A stretch of DNA of 64,000 bases from Porodaedalea pini (Eukaryota; Basidiomycota; Agaricomycetes; Hymenochaetales; Hymenochaetaceae), in assembly GCA_002794775.1 (NCBI GenBank), contig NBAY01000008.1:1113739-1177738 (forward strand). The letters are read 5' to 3'. Below, piece after piece: positions 50,513 through 62,839 of this stretch (positions are counted from its first letter, which is position 1; every line of letters begins with the position of its first letter). The position numbers and the translations under genes were made by a program. The notes under the pieces were generated by a model. The model was given only the letters and a program-made list of their open reading frames with translations, was not told the origin of the DNA and ran no database searches.

Positions 50513-53500
50513 TTACTCCGTGACCATTTCTGTCAACTCAAGGGTCGAATCTACGATATGTAAGGCAGCAAGATGATAAGGAAGGACATGTTTAACATGC
50601 AGGTGCCAGCGAGCTTGGGTGAGAACCGCAAGCTCGTGGTAATTGCGACAAATGTCTTCATGGGTCTCATCTGTTGTCTTTGCAAGGGTCGAGCCCGGAA
50701 AAGCAACCGCTTGAAGAAGATGAATGAACTGTGCTCGCGGGGAGGCCCCAGGCGTCGACGGAACAGTAATCAAGGCCGCCGATCGCAGCGGTCGGAGACG
50801 GTCTGCGCTATGAGGAATGTCCTCGTCATCATCCGGAACATGCTGCTGCGCCCCGAGCTCTACGTCGGAGTTCGATGAAAGAGGGCATCGCAAGGAATGC
50901 AAGACGAGCGAAGAGCTCATTGAAGATAATAACTGGCCCTTTCCATGCGAATCGTGGCTCGATGGAGGTCTCTGTGACGCACAACTTTCTTCCGCGAGGA
51001 CTGACCATCCTGACTCATCATCGACACAGAGAACGGAGACATGCATCGCTACCGATCGATTATCGACAGACAGTTCATCGTTAAGTAGCGCGTTCCACGC
51101 TGTGACACAAAAGTTAATGCCTAGTATCTTATTATGTATGAAAATTTTACCTTCAAGCTCGACCTCATCGACGGTACCAAATTTAGAGATTGCTATTCGC
51201 CATTCTACATTCGCCCGCCTAGCAAAATCCATTGCAAAGTTCCAGACGTGAGAAACATGCTGCTTATGATCATTTTCGTCTGATGCAAGCCAGACGCCCA
51301 AATCGTGTCCCTCTCCCCTTTGATCTATACATGCAGCGACAAGCCATTTTCTACATCTTGTGAGTCTGTAGCCCACATGCAGTAACGTGTGGCGGTCCAG
51401 AGAACCCAGATCAAGAGGTGGGTGGTGAAAAGAAAGCGACGTTGTAGCAGTAGGCGATCGGGCCAATGTGAACGACGGGGCTTCAAAATGTTTTAGTGTC
51501 CTTTCTCCGTAAGCGAAGAGCGACCGCGACATGAATCTATCGATCGGTCGTAGAATACGATCGTAAACATTGTCAACGAGCGTTTCGAGTTTAGTCGTAG
51601 CAGAGATATCGTCTTCGGCACTGAAAAGCAAATCTGGGACAAGATGAAAACAGATATTGTCCTCTTCGCGGCCCGAGAGAACTCGATTGATAGATGAGAA
51701 AATCTGGCGCAAGAAAGGAGAGCTCAGGGAAAGAATCGAACTTGGTGTCACAACATAAATCAATAACGAAGAGGCAATCGTTCCAATAGAGTCGATAAGT
51801 GAGGCTGCCGAAATATGAGTCGAATTTTTGGTCGAGGAGGGAGGACTCATTCACTCACCAAGGGTTTTGCGGAAGGTTTTGTAGTGAACAGGGACAAATC
51901 CATCCTTTGAACATACGCTAGATTTTCCGAGTGAATGCGTCCCATAACCTTTGGCCTGAAGGCAGCGAACTCGGTTAGATCATTTCGGTAGTCTCAAGAT
52001 CAGAGACCTACACTGTATATAGCGGAGACACGACTCAGCCAGTTCTCTACTTCAAAAAATGGTCTACTGTCATCCTCGTACAGAATGAACGTTACTACGT
52101 CTTTCGGCCCACTGCGCGGCGATAGACCCATCTTCGACCAAAAACGAAGTGCCGCAGGTGACAACTGAACCAAGCTTTCCGCTTTGCCTAATGTAAACAT
52201 TGGTTGCTCCAGTGCTTTGAGCGAGACATTATTTCTCTCAGATTTGACGTCATCAGAGGCAGACTCTGATGAAGCTAACATGAATGTAAGTAAAGAATGA
52301 ATAACATAAGATTCTGCTTTACTTACCGAACGAGGAGAAAGAGTCTATGCTCATCTTGTCCCATAACCAACCAGCGGAAAGAAAATAGCTTTCGTCGAAT
52401 GTCGCATCTACTTGCTCACAATGACTGTCTTGTCTCCAAGTAGGCGCTTGACCGACTGAACTGGCACGCCATGCGGATTCCCATAGAGCGTTCTCGACAA
52501 CTTCGGAAGAAAGCGCACGCACTGCCGTCTCTAGCGATCTGGACTTTTCATTTGCTAAACCCAACACTGCAGCAGGCGACACTGGCGTCGGGACAGGATT
52601 AGGAATAGGCGAAGCCATGTCCAATCCTGCGAAGGAAGCCCCAGAAGCTCGCAGATTTACTGACAACGGAAGCAAAATCGAATGCTGAAACTGAGTCGAT
52701 AAAAGGGTCGGTCCAAGCGGAAGGTGAGATGCGAGAGGTGTTGACGGGCGAGAAACAGAATCAATGCCATTGTTGTCAAAGTTCTGATACTCTTCGTCAG
52801 AGTCTCGTTCAGAATCGACGTCCATGACAGAAATGTCATCATCGGCACAACTTTCCCATTCACTCCGCGTATCCTGAAAAGGCGGAGAAGGGGATCCAAA
52901 TCTAACGCCTTGCATACCTATCCTGCGCTTTACCCCAATGAGCTTCTTGATGACGTCAACGCGGGGATCAGTCAGGGAAGCATAATTCATCCTCCAAAGA
53001 ACTGTTACTGGAGGTTCGCGAGTGAATAAGTCCTGCTCAATGAGAGAGCTCGAAAATTTTCCTATCGCATACTTCGCATCCGCAGAGTGAAACTGTTTTG
53101 AGAAGCGTATCGGATTGAATGACTGTGTCTCTGAGTTCAGGGCCTCAGCATCGGAAATACAGATGATTTCTGGGGTAGCAGGACCAAAAGACGACGAACT
53201 TGATCCGTCTGGGGAACCTGTAAGGAGAAGCTCTGGAGCGGACGATTCTTCGTGCTCCTTAATATCAAACTCTTCCCCCGACTTCGTCGAAGCCCATGGT
53301 GAAGGATTACCAAATGACATTAGACATCCTGTCGAATCGGGCACAGCGGACGGCAGTCCATCTTGGAGCAACGGCGGAATCCCGAGAGATTTGAGTGCCT
53401 CATCACTAGTCAAAGCACTAGCCTCTGGCAAAGTGGCAGAGAGCGCACTAGTACAGACTGGATCATCAAAGAAACTGAAGTCGTCGTCAGTGAACACGCC

Positions 53501-55797
53501 TAACGAATCGAAGTCGACTTTAACAGTTTCGGCAGTAAGGACGCCTTGGTGACCAGTTGATGGCGGAATTGTCATACTGAAGTCCATACCCAGGTCCATC
53601 ATGAACTTATCCATGCCGTCAAAAGAGTCGAGTGTTTCTGGCAGATTTACTTGCGCTTGCTGGGTACCATTCGTTGGGACATCTGCCGCGTAGCCTCTGT
53701 GAGTACCGTTGCTCTCAAATGGCGAAGTCTGCTCCACTTTTACGGCTTCTTCTGGAGGCGAAGGGTATGATGGCTGGATAGGAGGTATGGGTGGGTGTTG
53801 CATCTGGATCTGAGAAGGATTTACAAGGGAGTGGGTGTTCACTGTGATAGAGGGCATTATCTGTGAAGACCCTGGTGTTAAGCTGGCAAGATCGTGAAGA
53901 GTACTTGGCTGGAGTGGGTTCACAATACTCGAGCTTGTATCAGGAGGGACAGGCCCTAGAGAATGGGAGGCGCCTGCTCCTTTCGGTGCTTGCGCGGCAA
54001 CAGTGGCTGCTTCCTTTTCCTTTTTGATTCGCTCTCTTTCGCGCTCGCGCTCTTTGGCCATAAAATCAACGAACTTTCCGACACCCGCGGCAACATTCCG
54101 CATGCCATTCGGGGGAAGCTGAGAAATAGCGAGTGTTCGAAAGGCTTGAGTAGCCTCTGCCGAGAATGAGCTCGTCGCCCTTGTCAGCGGCGGTCGCTCG
54201 CTCTTGACCTGATTACCAGAGCGCATTGGGAAGGCAGTACTCGGCGTTGTTTCGCGAGAGAAAGATCTGCGACCAACTGGCGTAAACAGGGAAGGCGAGA
54301 CCAAGGAGTCCTGCGGCGACACAGCGCGAGGCTGCGTAGGAACAGTCGCGGGAGCTGGGACTGGTGATGCTTGGAGGGCCAGAGGCAGCTCCGGTATGTA
54401 CGCCAATGGTTTTCGATTATACGCAAACAACAAGGCGTTGTCTGAATCGTTAGCTGTCTCCGGCATCGACATCAGGGAAAGGCAAAGAAGTGCTGGCCAT
54501 ATGACCATCATGCCTTTCTCTTCTCCTTGCTTGTTCTGAACGCTAATCCACGCAATAACGAATTGTGCGGCGTTATCGGTTTCCAAAGATATCCCTTTCG
54601 TCTCTTTGGGCGGCAGAAAATCCCCTGCACCCAACCCGACAAGATTGACTTGAAACTGCTTAGTCAGTGCTGAAGTAGGCCCGGAATACATGTTCAGATA
54701 GTATGCAGGTATTGAGAATGGAAGCAGATTGATCGGTGTACCAGGAGGAAGTGGTAGTGTTGGTAAGAAGGGCAAAAACTGAGTGGGTCGGAGTTGTGGC
54801 TGGATAAATATACCCGAAGCAAACAGAGTAACTTCAATGTGGGAGAAGGAAAGGAATCTACAAAAAAAATTGATGAGTTGTGAAAAGGACGAAAAAAGAG
54901 GTTTTGAATGTACCGATTCTTTCCGTGCTGCTCCCAACCGTCCCCCCAATTACATGATGAGCTTGGAAGACCCCATAGGATACCGGTTCGGAGCCTGCGA
55001 GCAACGTTACCGGATGACTGAGCATTCTCACAGATGTCATTAATAATCCGCTCCTGAACTGCGTTCAGGAAGAAGGCAAGTGGTTGGCGAAGCGGGCGAC
55101 GGGGAAGATGGCGCGCACCGGAAAGGTGAGTGCTAGGTCTGTTTCGACCTGGGAAAGGGGACGGGGGCAAAGTTATTTCACGTGAGTCTGACTGCGTGCT
55201 GCCGGATGGTGTTCGAGTCTGGGAGGGAGGCTCTGAGCCAGAAGACGATTGTAAACAGGTCGGACAAGGAATTCGTCGCGTAGAGCAAATGGTACAGCAA
55301 GGATATAGTTCCGCGAAAGAGAACTGATCCTGCACACTCCCTGATATTAGTAGAAACAAGCAGTTATTATACTGTTAGACAATTTAGGTGGTGTCCGCGA
55401 ACTCACTAGTCAGTCCGTGGAGCTCCAGGTCACGGAGGCGGGAAGAAGAGAATGTTCTGTCCGTTCCAGGTGAACATTGATCAACACAGAAGACCCATAA
55501 CGTAGCCTCGTCCTTTGTGATTTGAGAATGAGTCAGAAGACTATCCTCCAGTGCCTTTCCTGAACTGCTCTCGTAAACCTTCCGTCTCGCAAGGTCGATA
55601 TCCAAGTGACTTTGGGAAGCATGTAGGGCCGCGAATACAGCAAAATGAACGATGAAACCAGGAGAAAGACCAATGCAAGAGGCGGATATCTCAGACTCTG
55701 AAGTAAGCTGCTGCAAGGACGAAGAGAGTTGTGTGGATGTCGTGGAGACCTGGGGGGAAGCAAGGCCAGCTCGTTTTACGCCTGACCTGGAAGTCAT
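50513..55797 (-). CDS. MED13: Mediator complex kinase-module subunit Med13 (Srb9)
   Basis: Start 55797 (MTSRSGVKRAG), intron 55406-55341, then FAELYPCCTICSTRRIPCPTC with a CxxC pair. The N-terminal Med13 domain region is in 54949-54300 (PPGTPINLLPFSIPAYYL, KPLAYIPELPL). Long low-complexity Ser/Pro tracts and a charged helix KERERERERIKKEKEAA follow, then a central region and the C-terminal PIWI-like Med13_C domain: GPKDVVTFILYEDD, SRVSAIYS, LHVGYRLTRCRKWLVAACID and WRIAISKFG. It ends ELTEMVTE at 50513. Med13 links the Cdk8 kinase module to core Mediator in the nucleus. About 1650 residues, within the family's range. It is divergent from the DUF2433 gene across 287 bp. Confidence 0.88.
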
Positions 55798-56084
55798 AAG
55801 AATCCGCCAAAAAGTCGAAGGCTAGAGAGAAACTGAACCCTCGACAACGTCGAGCTCGTCGACGGTGCAAGTGAATATGAGTGTGCGCATGCGGTGGTCG
55901 TCGTTCTCGGGGACACGACTCTCGAGGTGTGTCCGGGCGACACGCCGATCGCAGTGCACACCGATTTAGGCAAGCAAGCCTTTTTCACCAGCACGCGTCT
56001 CCTACTCCTTTGGCAGTCGACCTCGTTGTCGAGCTCCTGTCGTCGCCACCGTTGTCTATACCTATTTTCACCACATCGCTCGCA
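55798..56084. promoter_or_regulatory. Shared promoter region of MED13 and the DUF2433 gene
   Basis: 287 bp between divergent starts. An upstream frame from 55881 is open into the plus gene but its composition suggests leader, not coding. A CT-rich run before 56085 supports initiation there. Confidence 0.45.
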
Positions 56085-58385
56085 ATGCAACCTCCATCCG
56101 TGACAGCCTCAACTCGACCCGGTGCCTCACCCTTGCCGACGCAGGTCCATGTTAACACGCAGACGAAGGTCATCGACACTGTCGCCGGCCGCATACTCTG
56201 CATCGCAGACGTTCGTGGTCGCCTGTCGAGCCTCAATGATATGGCGAGGGAGGCAAATGCGAAGGCCATTATTCACACTGGGGATTTCGGTTTTTTTGGT
56301 GAGTCGCCATCGTTCCTCAAAATAGCTAACTACCTAATGATTATGACTCTAGAATCCTCAAGCCTGGAAAACATCAATGACCGTACTCTGAAGCACCTCA
56401 CACAATACTCCCCGTTAATCCCGAATGCCCAGCGTGGCTCACTTCTTGCGCCGGAAACCCCACCAGCCGTCATACGCTCGGCTATGACAATTTCCCTTCT
56501 GTCTGAATTCCCTTTACTCCTCTCCGGCCAGATCAAACTAAGTGTGCCCGTATTCACGGTCTGGGGTGCATGCGAGGACGTCAGGGTGCTTGAAAAGTTC
56601 CGTCAGGGTGTATGCGACATCGAGAACCTTCATGTCATCGACGAAGCTACGACGCGCTGCCTGGACATCGGTGGTGTCAAACTTCGACTTCTCGGCCTTG
56701 GAGGGGCATTCGTCCCACATAAGATGTTCGACAATGGGGATGGTAATGCTACTATTGCCGGAGGGCAAGGCACGATGTGGACCACCGCCTTGCAAATAGG
56801 CGAGCTCGTCGATACAGCGCAGCGTGTGTACGACCCCTCCGAAACCCGCCTTCTTGTCACGCACGCGAGTCCTGGGCGTGAAGGTATCATCGCACAGCTT
56901 GCGCTCATTCTTAAAGCAGATCTCACCATCTCTGCTGGCCTTCATTTCCGGTACACGAGCTCTTGGAACGAGTTTAGCGTCCAAGGTGACTTTGAGGGTT
57001 TCCGCCACAAAATCCTTAACGGAAAGGACAGCTTTGCGAAGATCTGGGAGAGCGTGAAGCCGCAGGTCGAAGCCGTCGTGGATGAGAATCAGCGTATCTT
57101 GCTGGAAAAGGCTCTGAGTGTCATTGAAAGGGTCCCTGCTGTACAGCCACATATTGGGCCTGGTGGCACGGCGACGGGAGATGAACCAGCATGGAAGAAC
57201 TGCTGGAACTGGAACTTATGCGATGCTGCATACGGATCATTGGTTCTCGACATTAAGGAAGGCAGGGTTAGCGCAGAACTCAAGAGCCAAGGTACATTCC
57301 TTACGGCTTTCGTCAAAGTTGTAATGCTGATGTCTGTCACAGGATTTAACTATGCATACCGTCGCACTGCGAATTCTGCTGCCACGCCCAACTCGACTAC
57401 ATCCGCCCTACCTAACAATGTGGCACCGTCGTCTAGCGGTACTCCGGCACCACAGAGGACTCAGCCTACGCCTGCGTTCAAATCGAACGGACCTTCTGTT
57501 GCTCCAACTCCACCTCCTCAGCCGTCGAACCAGCAACAGGCATCCGCAGTGAATTCCGGCAGAGAAACACCAAGAGACTCCTGGGGGAACAAAGCTACTG
57601 GTAACGACGCCGCTTCCGGCCCCGGCGACAAGGCAGATGGCGACAAGCAGAAGGGCAAGAAGGATAAAAAGAAGGAGAAGAAGGATGTGAAAGACAAAGA
57701 GAAGGAAGGAGATGAAGTAGCTTCTTCGTCCGAAAATAAACCCAGCGCCGCTCAACCTTCTGCTCCCCCTTCTGGCAAGGCCACGCCTGTAACAGGCGCA
57801 CCGTCGGATGTCAATGAGCGAGGAGGCTGGGGCGCAAATCCTGTGTCTCCTATAGCCGGAGCTAATAGTTCTGGTGCCCAGACCCCGACTTCTAAAAAGC
57901 CTCCAAGGAATCCATGGACGTTGTTCATGAGATACACCGGTCTGCACTCGGAAGATGATATTAAGGAATTCTATGGCGAAGCAAAGGATGGCGTACGTAT
58001 ATTTATACTCGAAAAGTATTCGATTTTTAATCGCACTTCACATTTATAGATCATTCGGATTCACTTCCCGCAAAATTACGGAAAGCCAACGCGGACCGCT
58101 TTCGTCGAGTTTGGCGACGAGGAGGCTATGAAGGCAGGCTTGCAAAAGCATGCCGAGGTATGTGATGTAGCATTCTGTAATACCCAAATCGAAACTAATA
58201 CATGGATCCAGAAAATGAAAGACGTCGTTCCGTACGTCGTGCAAGCTGACGACCGTGAATCGAGTAGCGCCTCCTCTTTCCGAGGTCGGGGTCGAGGACG
58301 CGGCGGAAGTGGGTTCGCCGCGCGCGGTTTCGCTGCGGCAGGATTAACGAGACAACAATCGGACAGGAAACCGAATGGAGAGTAG
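56085..58385 (+). CDS. DUF2433 calcineurin-like phosphoesterase with C-terminal RNA-binding region
   Basis: Chosen start ATG 56085 (MQPPSVTAS). The phosphoesterase domain begins RILCIADVRGRLSSLNDMA and IIHTGDFGFFE; an in-frame intron (56299-56352) lies in between. Metal-site-like motifs are CIADVRG, HTGDFGF, LVTHASPGREG. Another intron is at about 57291-57343. A Pro/Thr/Ala-rich linker and a Lys-rich segment (KKDKKKEKKDVKDKEKE) follow, then NPWTLFMRYTG, RIHFPQNYGK and AFVEFGDEEAM, an RRM-like domain, and an RGG tail (FRGRGRGRGGSGF). The family occurs in most fungi, function poorly known; the architecture suggests RNA handling. Confidence 0.8.
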
Positions 58386-58640
58386 ACATCGGTAGAAGAC
58401 GAGCTTGTGCTGAATTTTTTCTTAATCCGATTTAACCAGTATGCACTTCACCCGTATTATCTCGCTTGTGCCCAGTAGGTTTAATATATCCTTCATTTTG
58501 TCTTTTCTGATGTTTTCGATGTTCGGGCTGTCATCCTGTATCTACTTAGCCTTATACAACATATGGATCTTCTTTTGTGCTTTCCTCCGTCGCCTGGTTA
58601 CAAATTATTGGGCGGGCTGTGCATACGACCCCACTGCTGT
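58386..58640. other. Convergent 3' spacer between the DUF2433 gene and MRS6
   Basis: 255 bp between the two convergent stop codons, AT/TC-rich (ttttttctt, ttcattttgtctt), probably holding both polyadenylation regions. Confidence 0.4.
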
Positions 58641-60480
58641 CTATAACATCTCGTCGTCATCGTCAAGCCCTGGAGGCAACGGAGGCCAGAAGTCTATGTC
58701 GTCCACGTATGGCTTGCCTACAAGCTTCAACACATCCCTGAATGAAACCTCCCCGTTTGCAGCAGCAGCATCGCCGGCCTCCGCGAGATGGTTCGGCAGA
58801 GTGGGAGAGACCAAGATTCCTTTCTCCTTTAGTGAAGCGAGCCGAGTCTGTGAAATCGAGGGGGCGGACTTCGTATAGAACGCACAGGACAACACCTTGA
58901 GAGAAGAGGCATCGGGAGAGCGGATAAGGCACAGGGTGGCTTCTAGATACGGCCGAAGCAGCAGCTCAGGATCCGGTTCTACTTCGTCCACAGGGGTATC
59001 CTCGATTATTGTTGAGAGGTATAGTATACCTTAAACATTGCCTATGAGTGCTAATCTTGAACTTAATAGATGAGAAGGACATACTTTTCCCGCGTGGACA
59101 AGACAAAGTTCCTTCGCCGTTTACCAAGACGTTCACCGGTCCTGATGCCTTGCCGGACGATAATTCACCAGGAGGGAAGACTAACAGACCAGCGTCAATG
59201 GGTCGAGATTGACCTTCAGCATCCGTGCTGTCGTGATCTTCGTTGCTATCATTTGTTGATGAGGCAGACTGATATGACAAAGGCCGGGACAATGCACCAT
59301 CTATGAGCGCTATACAATATGCATGATTACCTTCAGTCGAGCCATTGTCGTGTTCACTCTCATCATCGATTCCGAGCTTCGGCAAAAAATCAACAGAAGA
59401 GACAATAATGTCGGCGGTGAGGTCTTCAGGCATATCGGAGAGCTTAAGACGGAAGTTCTTCGCCTCGTCATTCTCGAATGATGGACTCTGCTCCATCTCT
59501 AGAGAAAGGATATCGCGTCCGAGAATATACGTGCCGCCGGATACCGCGCAAACCCTATGTAGTGTACTTGTTAATAATATGTCAAGCGAATATGCACCGA
59601 AGTGACGACTAAAGTCTTTCATCTGCAAAAGCCCTGAACCAATTCGCCCAGGCCTCCGTACTGGCCCACTAAAAAGGGTGAAGGGCCATAACGGCCTGCG
59701 GAGCGCAGATAGTGTCTTATTCGATTCAATGCAGGGAGAACGGGATCTGAGCATCGATATTTAGTTACCGGTATCCATGAAGTGTTTAATGACTACGCAC
59801 CAGAGCTAGTTTTACAGAGTGCAAGAGCATATGCTAAGGCGGAGGCAAGCTGACTGCTGAGAGAGAACACGTCCTCCAGGAAGGATACGAATGCAATCGA
59901 CTCTCTTCCTTGAATTTCGGGGGAGGTCTCAAATTTTCCGGAAGCGAACATGAGGAAGCGCATGAGCCTTCGTTTGTCCATAAGCGAAAGTTCCTTCGAC
60001 TTGAATATATCTTCCTTGCTTCCTGGGACGTTCTTGAATCCGTCTGTAGAGTAGACAGAGATGAACTCGAGTAGTTTGAAGCCGCCATAATGCGCCACTC
60101 CAGAGCCTATGAGAGCAGAGATGAGAGGTCCATTTGACGGAATTATCGACGGCGATAAAGACAAGGAGTAAGCCCTAGAGGAAGAGGGCAACTCGCCACG
60201 GAGTGAAGCTGGTGTTAGCCTTGCATTCGAAGCTGTTTCTTTAGGAAGCGTCGTGATGCATTGTTGCAACTCCGTGGTGGTCAAACTTGCTTCCCCAGCA
60301 CCATAATACTGGTTGGAATCGACGTGCGCGACCTTCAGACCAGCTTTAGCGAGTGCACTGAAAGTCCGAGACTCAAACTGATGAGGGAGACATTGATGAA
60401 TCCAGGTGTCATACTCACGCTGCAGTAATTGACTCCGTAAGTCCTGTCCCGAGAATAATGACCTGAAAGTGAGAGTCCAT
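58641..60480 (-). CDS. MRS6: Rab escort protein (Rab geranylgeranyltransferase component A, Mrs6)
   Basis: Start 60480: MDSHFQVIILGTGLTESITAA, the GxGxxES dinucleotide-fold-like motif of the GDI/REP superfamily; an intron after it joins ALAKAGLKVAHVDSNQYYG. Next come IPSNGPLISALIGSGVAHY, GGFKLLEFISVYS, GSKEDIFKSKELSLMDKRRLM (Rab-binding region), ALAYALALC, HFGAYSLDILLTSTLHRVCAVSGGTYILGRDI and a C-terminal region ending DDDDEML at 58641. Mrs6 presents newly made Rab GTPases to geranylgeranyltransferase in the cytosol. An acidic/Ser-rich insertion (STNDSNEDHDSTDAEG) separates conserved parts, as in other REPs. A LINE begins 124 bp upstream in divergent orientation. Confidence 0.9.
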
Positions 60481-60603
60481 TATTATGTAGTACGCTCTCA
60501 AACTGAAAGTAGCACGGCCGCGCCACGTACGTCACTTAACCTCTTACCACCATCATCTCGACCGTGGGAAAGACTTTATCTGCATCGCTCCTAGTCTCCA
60601 ACG

Positions 60604-62839
60604 ATGGCCCCGCCCCCCAATGCGAAGCCCTCGAGTCTCCATAGAACCAAATCGCTCAGATCCTTAGGCAACATCAAGGATCCCACTAAATGTGAAGAGT
60701 GCAAATACGAATTGCCTCATCACAGTCGCTCGTGTGTCTCTGGCACGGCGAAACTCTGCAGCAAATGCGGACGCGACTCTACCTATAACCATAACTCTGC
60801 CGTTTGTGACCTCGCTGCGAAAAATATCGTCAACTGGTCCCCAGATCTCGAAGCGGACCAACATGCCGCCGCCCTCCGTAAACAAGGGGACCTCCCCCCT
60901 ACTCCGGAAGTTCTCTCTCAACAGTCGCTTAAACAATCCCCTTCCGAAGAGGAGCATCAGGCGCGTGAAGCTCCCAGTAACCCCGCTACGATCGGGCAAA
61001 TCCCAGACGACAAGGACGCCATGGACGCTGACGACTTGTATGTGGACCCCCAACCCCCCCCAGTCGACATCGATCCTATCGATATCGATAACGAGGACCC
61101 GGAAATTGCCGAGGAAGTCAACCGGAAAGCTCTAGAACTCGCGGATGGTTCGGTCCGTGACCTCCGTAACATCATCGCACAGGACCTTTGGAAGTCAGAG
61201 ACGCCTTTTCAGAACGACCCTGCACGTATGGGACGCTACATGGCTAGCATCGCATCCTCTCTTTGTTTTTGGATCCATCGCTCTAACGCACTCGATGAGG
61301 AAACTCAACGAGAGAACTATGCTAATTCTGCTATTAACAGCTTTCAGACTGCCTTTAAAATCCATGCACCGTATTGCAAAGATACCTTCGATAATATTTA
61401 CTGGAGCCCCCAGGACCTCCGCGAAGAACGTATTTCTGATGAACTTACGAACATGTCCCGTTCTATCTCTTCCCTTTTATCTATGGTTTCATCTTTAACC
61501 GAAAAAACTACTAAACTTGAAAAACAGGCGCAAAATACCACTAAACCCAAAGTATCTTTCCCAGTTAACACCCCGACTGACAAGAAATACCTGCCAGAAC
61601 CTCTAGGCGCCCGCTTTACTCATGACCCGTGGTTCCCCCGCCCCCCCCCCGGTTGTTAAGCAGCGCGTGCCCCCCCCTAAGGGCGGTCGCACGGAATATG
61701 AAGCGGCTATGGCCAAAACCCGTATCCCGGGTTCAGGCTATCGTATGGACACCCAAGGCACAATTCACGCACCAGATGGATATATGCACTCGGAACATAA
61801 CGCCCCCCGTCCAGGACTAACAACCACGATATACCCTCCCCCAGTTCAGTCCGTCGGAACTGATAATGACGGGTACACTACGGTTACCTATGCTAAGGTC
61901 GCACAGAAAAAGCCCAAACAGGTCCCTACAAAGGTTACGCGACCTACCACTGACCACCCTGACGGGGAGGTCACCACCACGCCTATGAACCGAGCTAACG
62001 GCTCGGTTAATACTCGCATTCGAAATGTCAAACGCATATATTTCTCTCTTCCAGACAATCTTGCCATCCGTCCTCTTCCCAATTCCATCAAGAACACCGT
62101 TCGTTCGGGTCTCAAAGGCTCCGCTGATTTTAAGCATCTCGTCGTTCTCAACGTCGAGTATACTTCTAATGGCAACTTATGCATCTCCTTCACTAATATT
62201 CGCGCTGATTTTGATTCTAACTTCGTGTCCCTCTCTTCTCTTCTTAATCACATTATTAACATCAGCGGGGCGAAGGTTTTTACTCCTTCTCCCCAGTTCA
62301 AACTTGTTCTCCCAGCCGTTCCAGTTTTCGACAAAAGCACCAACATCCTCTACTCCCAAGGGGATTTATTGGAAGAGTTATTGTCTCTTCCGCAATTTGC
62401 TGGCCAGGAGTTCCTCTACCCCCCCCGATTCATGGCATCTATCGAGCGCCTTAACACCCTCGACTACTGCAACGTTTCCATTATTCTTAAAGATACTAAT
62501 CGTCTTTCTTTCGATCACTTTTTCCTCCACAATAACTGCAACATCCCAGTCTTCGGTGTCATCCGACGCCTCGAGGAGATGCGGGCCCGACCAACAATCT
62601 CGCAATGCGATAATTGCCATCGCTTGGGCCATCCCTCCACCAAATGCCGTTCAGTGGCGCGATGCGCTATCTGTTCGGAACCACACCGGACGGCCGTGCA
62701 CGTCGCAAGATGTGCCCCCTGCACCGCATCTAATAACCTTGCATGTCAGCATTTCGCGCATTGTATCAACTGTCAAGGCGATCATAACGCCAGGTCTTCC
62801 GCCTGCCCTGCCCGTCGCAATTACCGACCTCCTTTCTAA
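60604..62839 (+). CDS. LINE ORF1 with zinc knuckles, split by a +1 frame change at a C run
   Basis: Frame 1 runs from ATG 60604 (MAPPPNAKPSSLHRTKS) to 61659. It has a Cys-rich N-terminal zinc-like module (CEECKYELPHHSRSC, CSKCGRDSTYNHNSAVC), an acidic middle and a helical part (SSLLSMVSSLTEKTTKLEKQ). Frame 2 continues from about 61622 to 62839 with a conserved domain (RIYFSLPDNLAIRPLPN) and three Cys/His knuckles (CDNCHRLGHPSTKC, CAICSEPHRTAVHVARC, CINCQGDHNARSSAC). The frames meet at ten C residues, 61641-61650; one C fewer makes a single ORF. This is therefore either a mutation, a sequencing error or a programmed shift. Confidence 0.8.

Noticed and set aside
55881..56084. N-terminal extension of the DUF2433 protein
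   Set aside because: The 68 extra codons are Arg/His/Ser-rich leader-like sequence, while MQPPSV at 56085 follows a CT-rich run and precedes the conserved domain at normal distance.
57408..57947. 179-codon minus frame opposite the DUF2433 gene
   Set aside because: It is the shadow of a Pro/Thr/Lys-rich linker, with no start context or introns.
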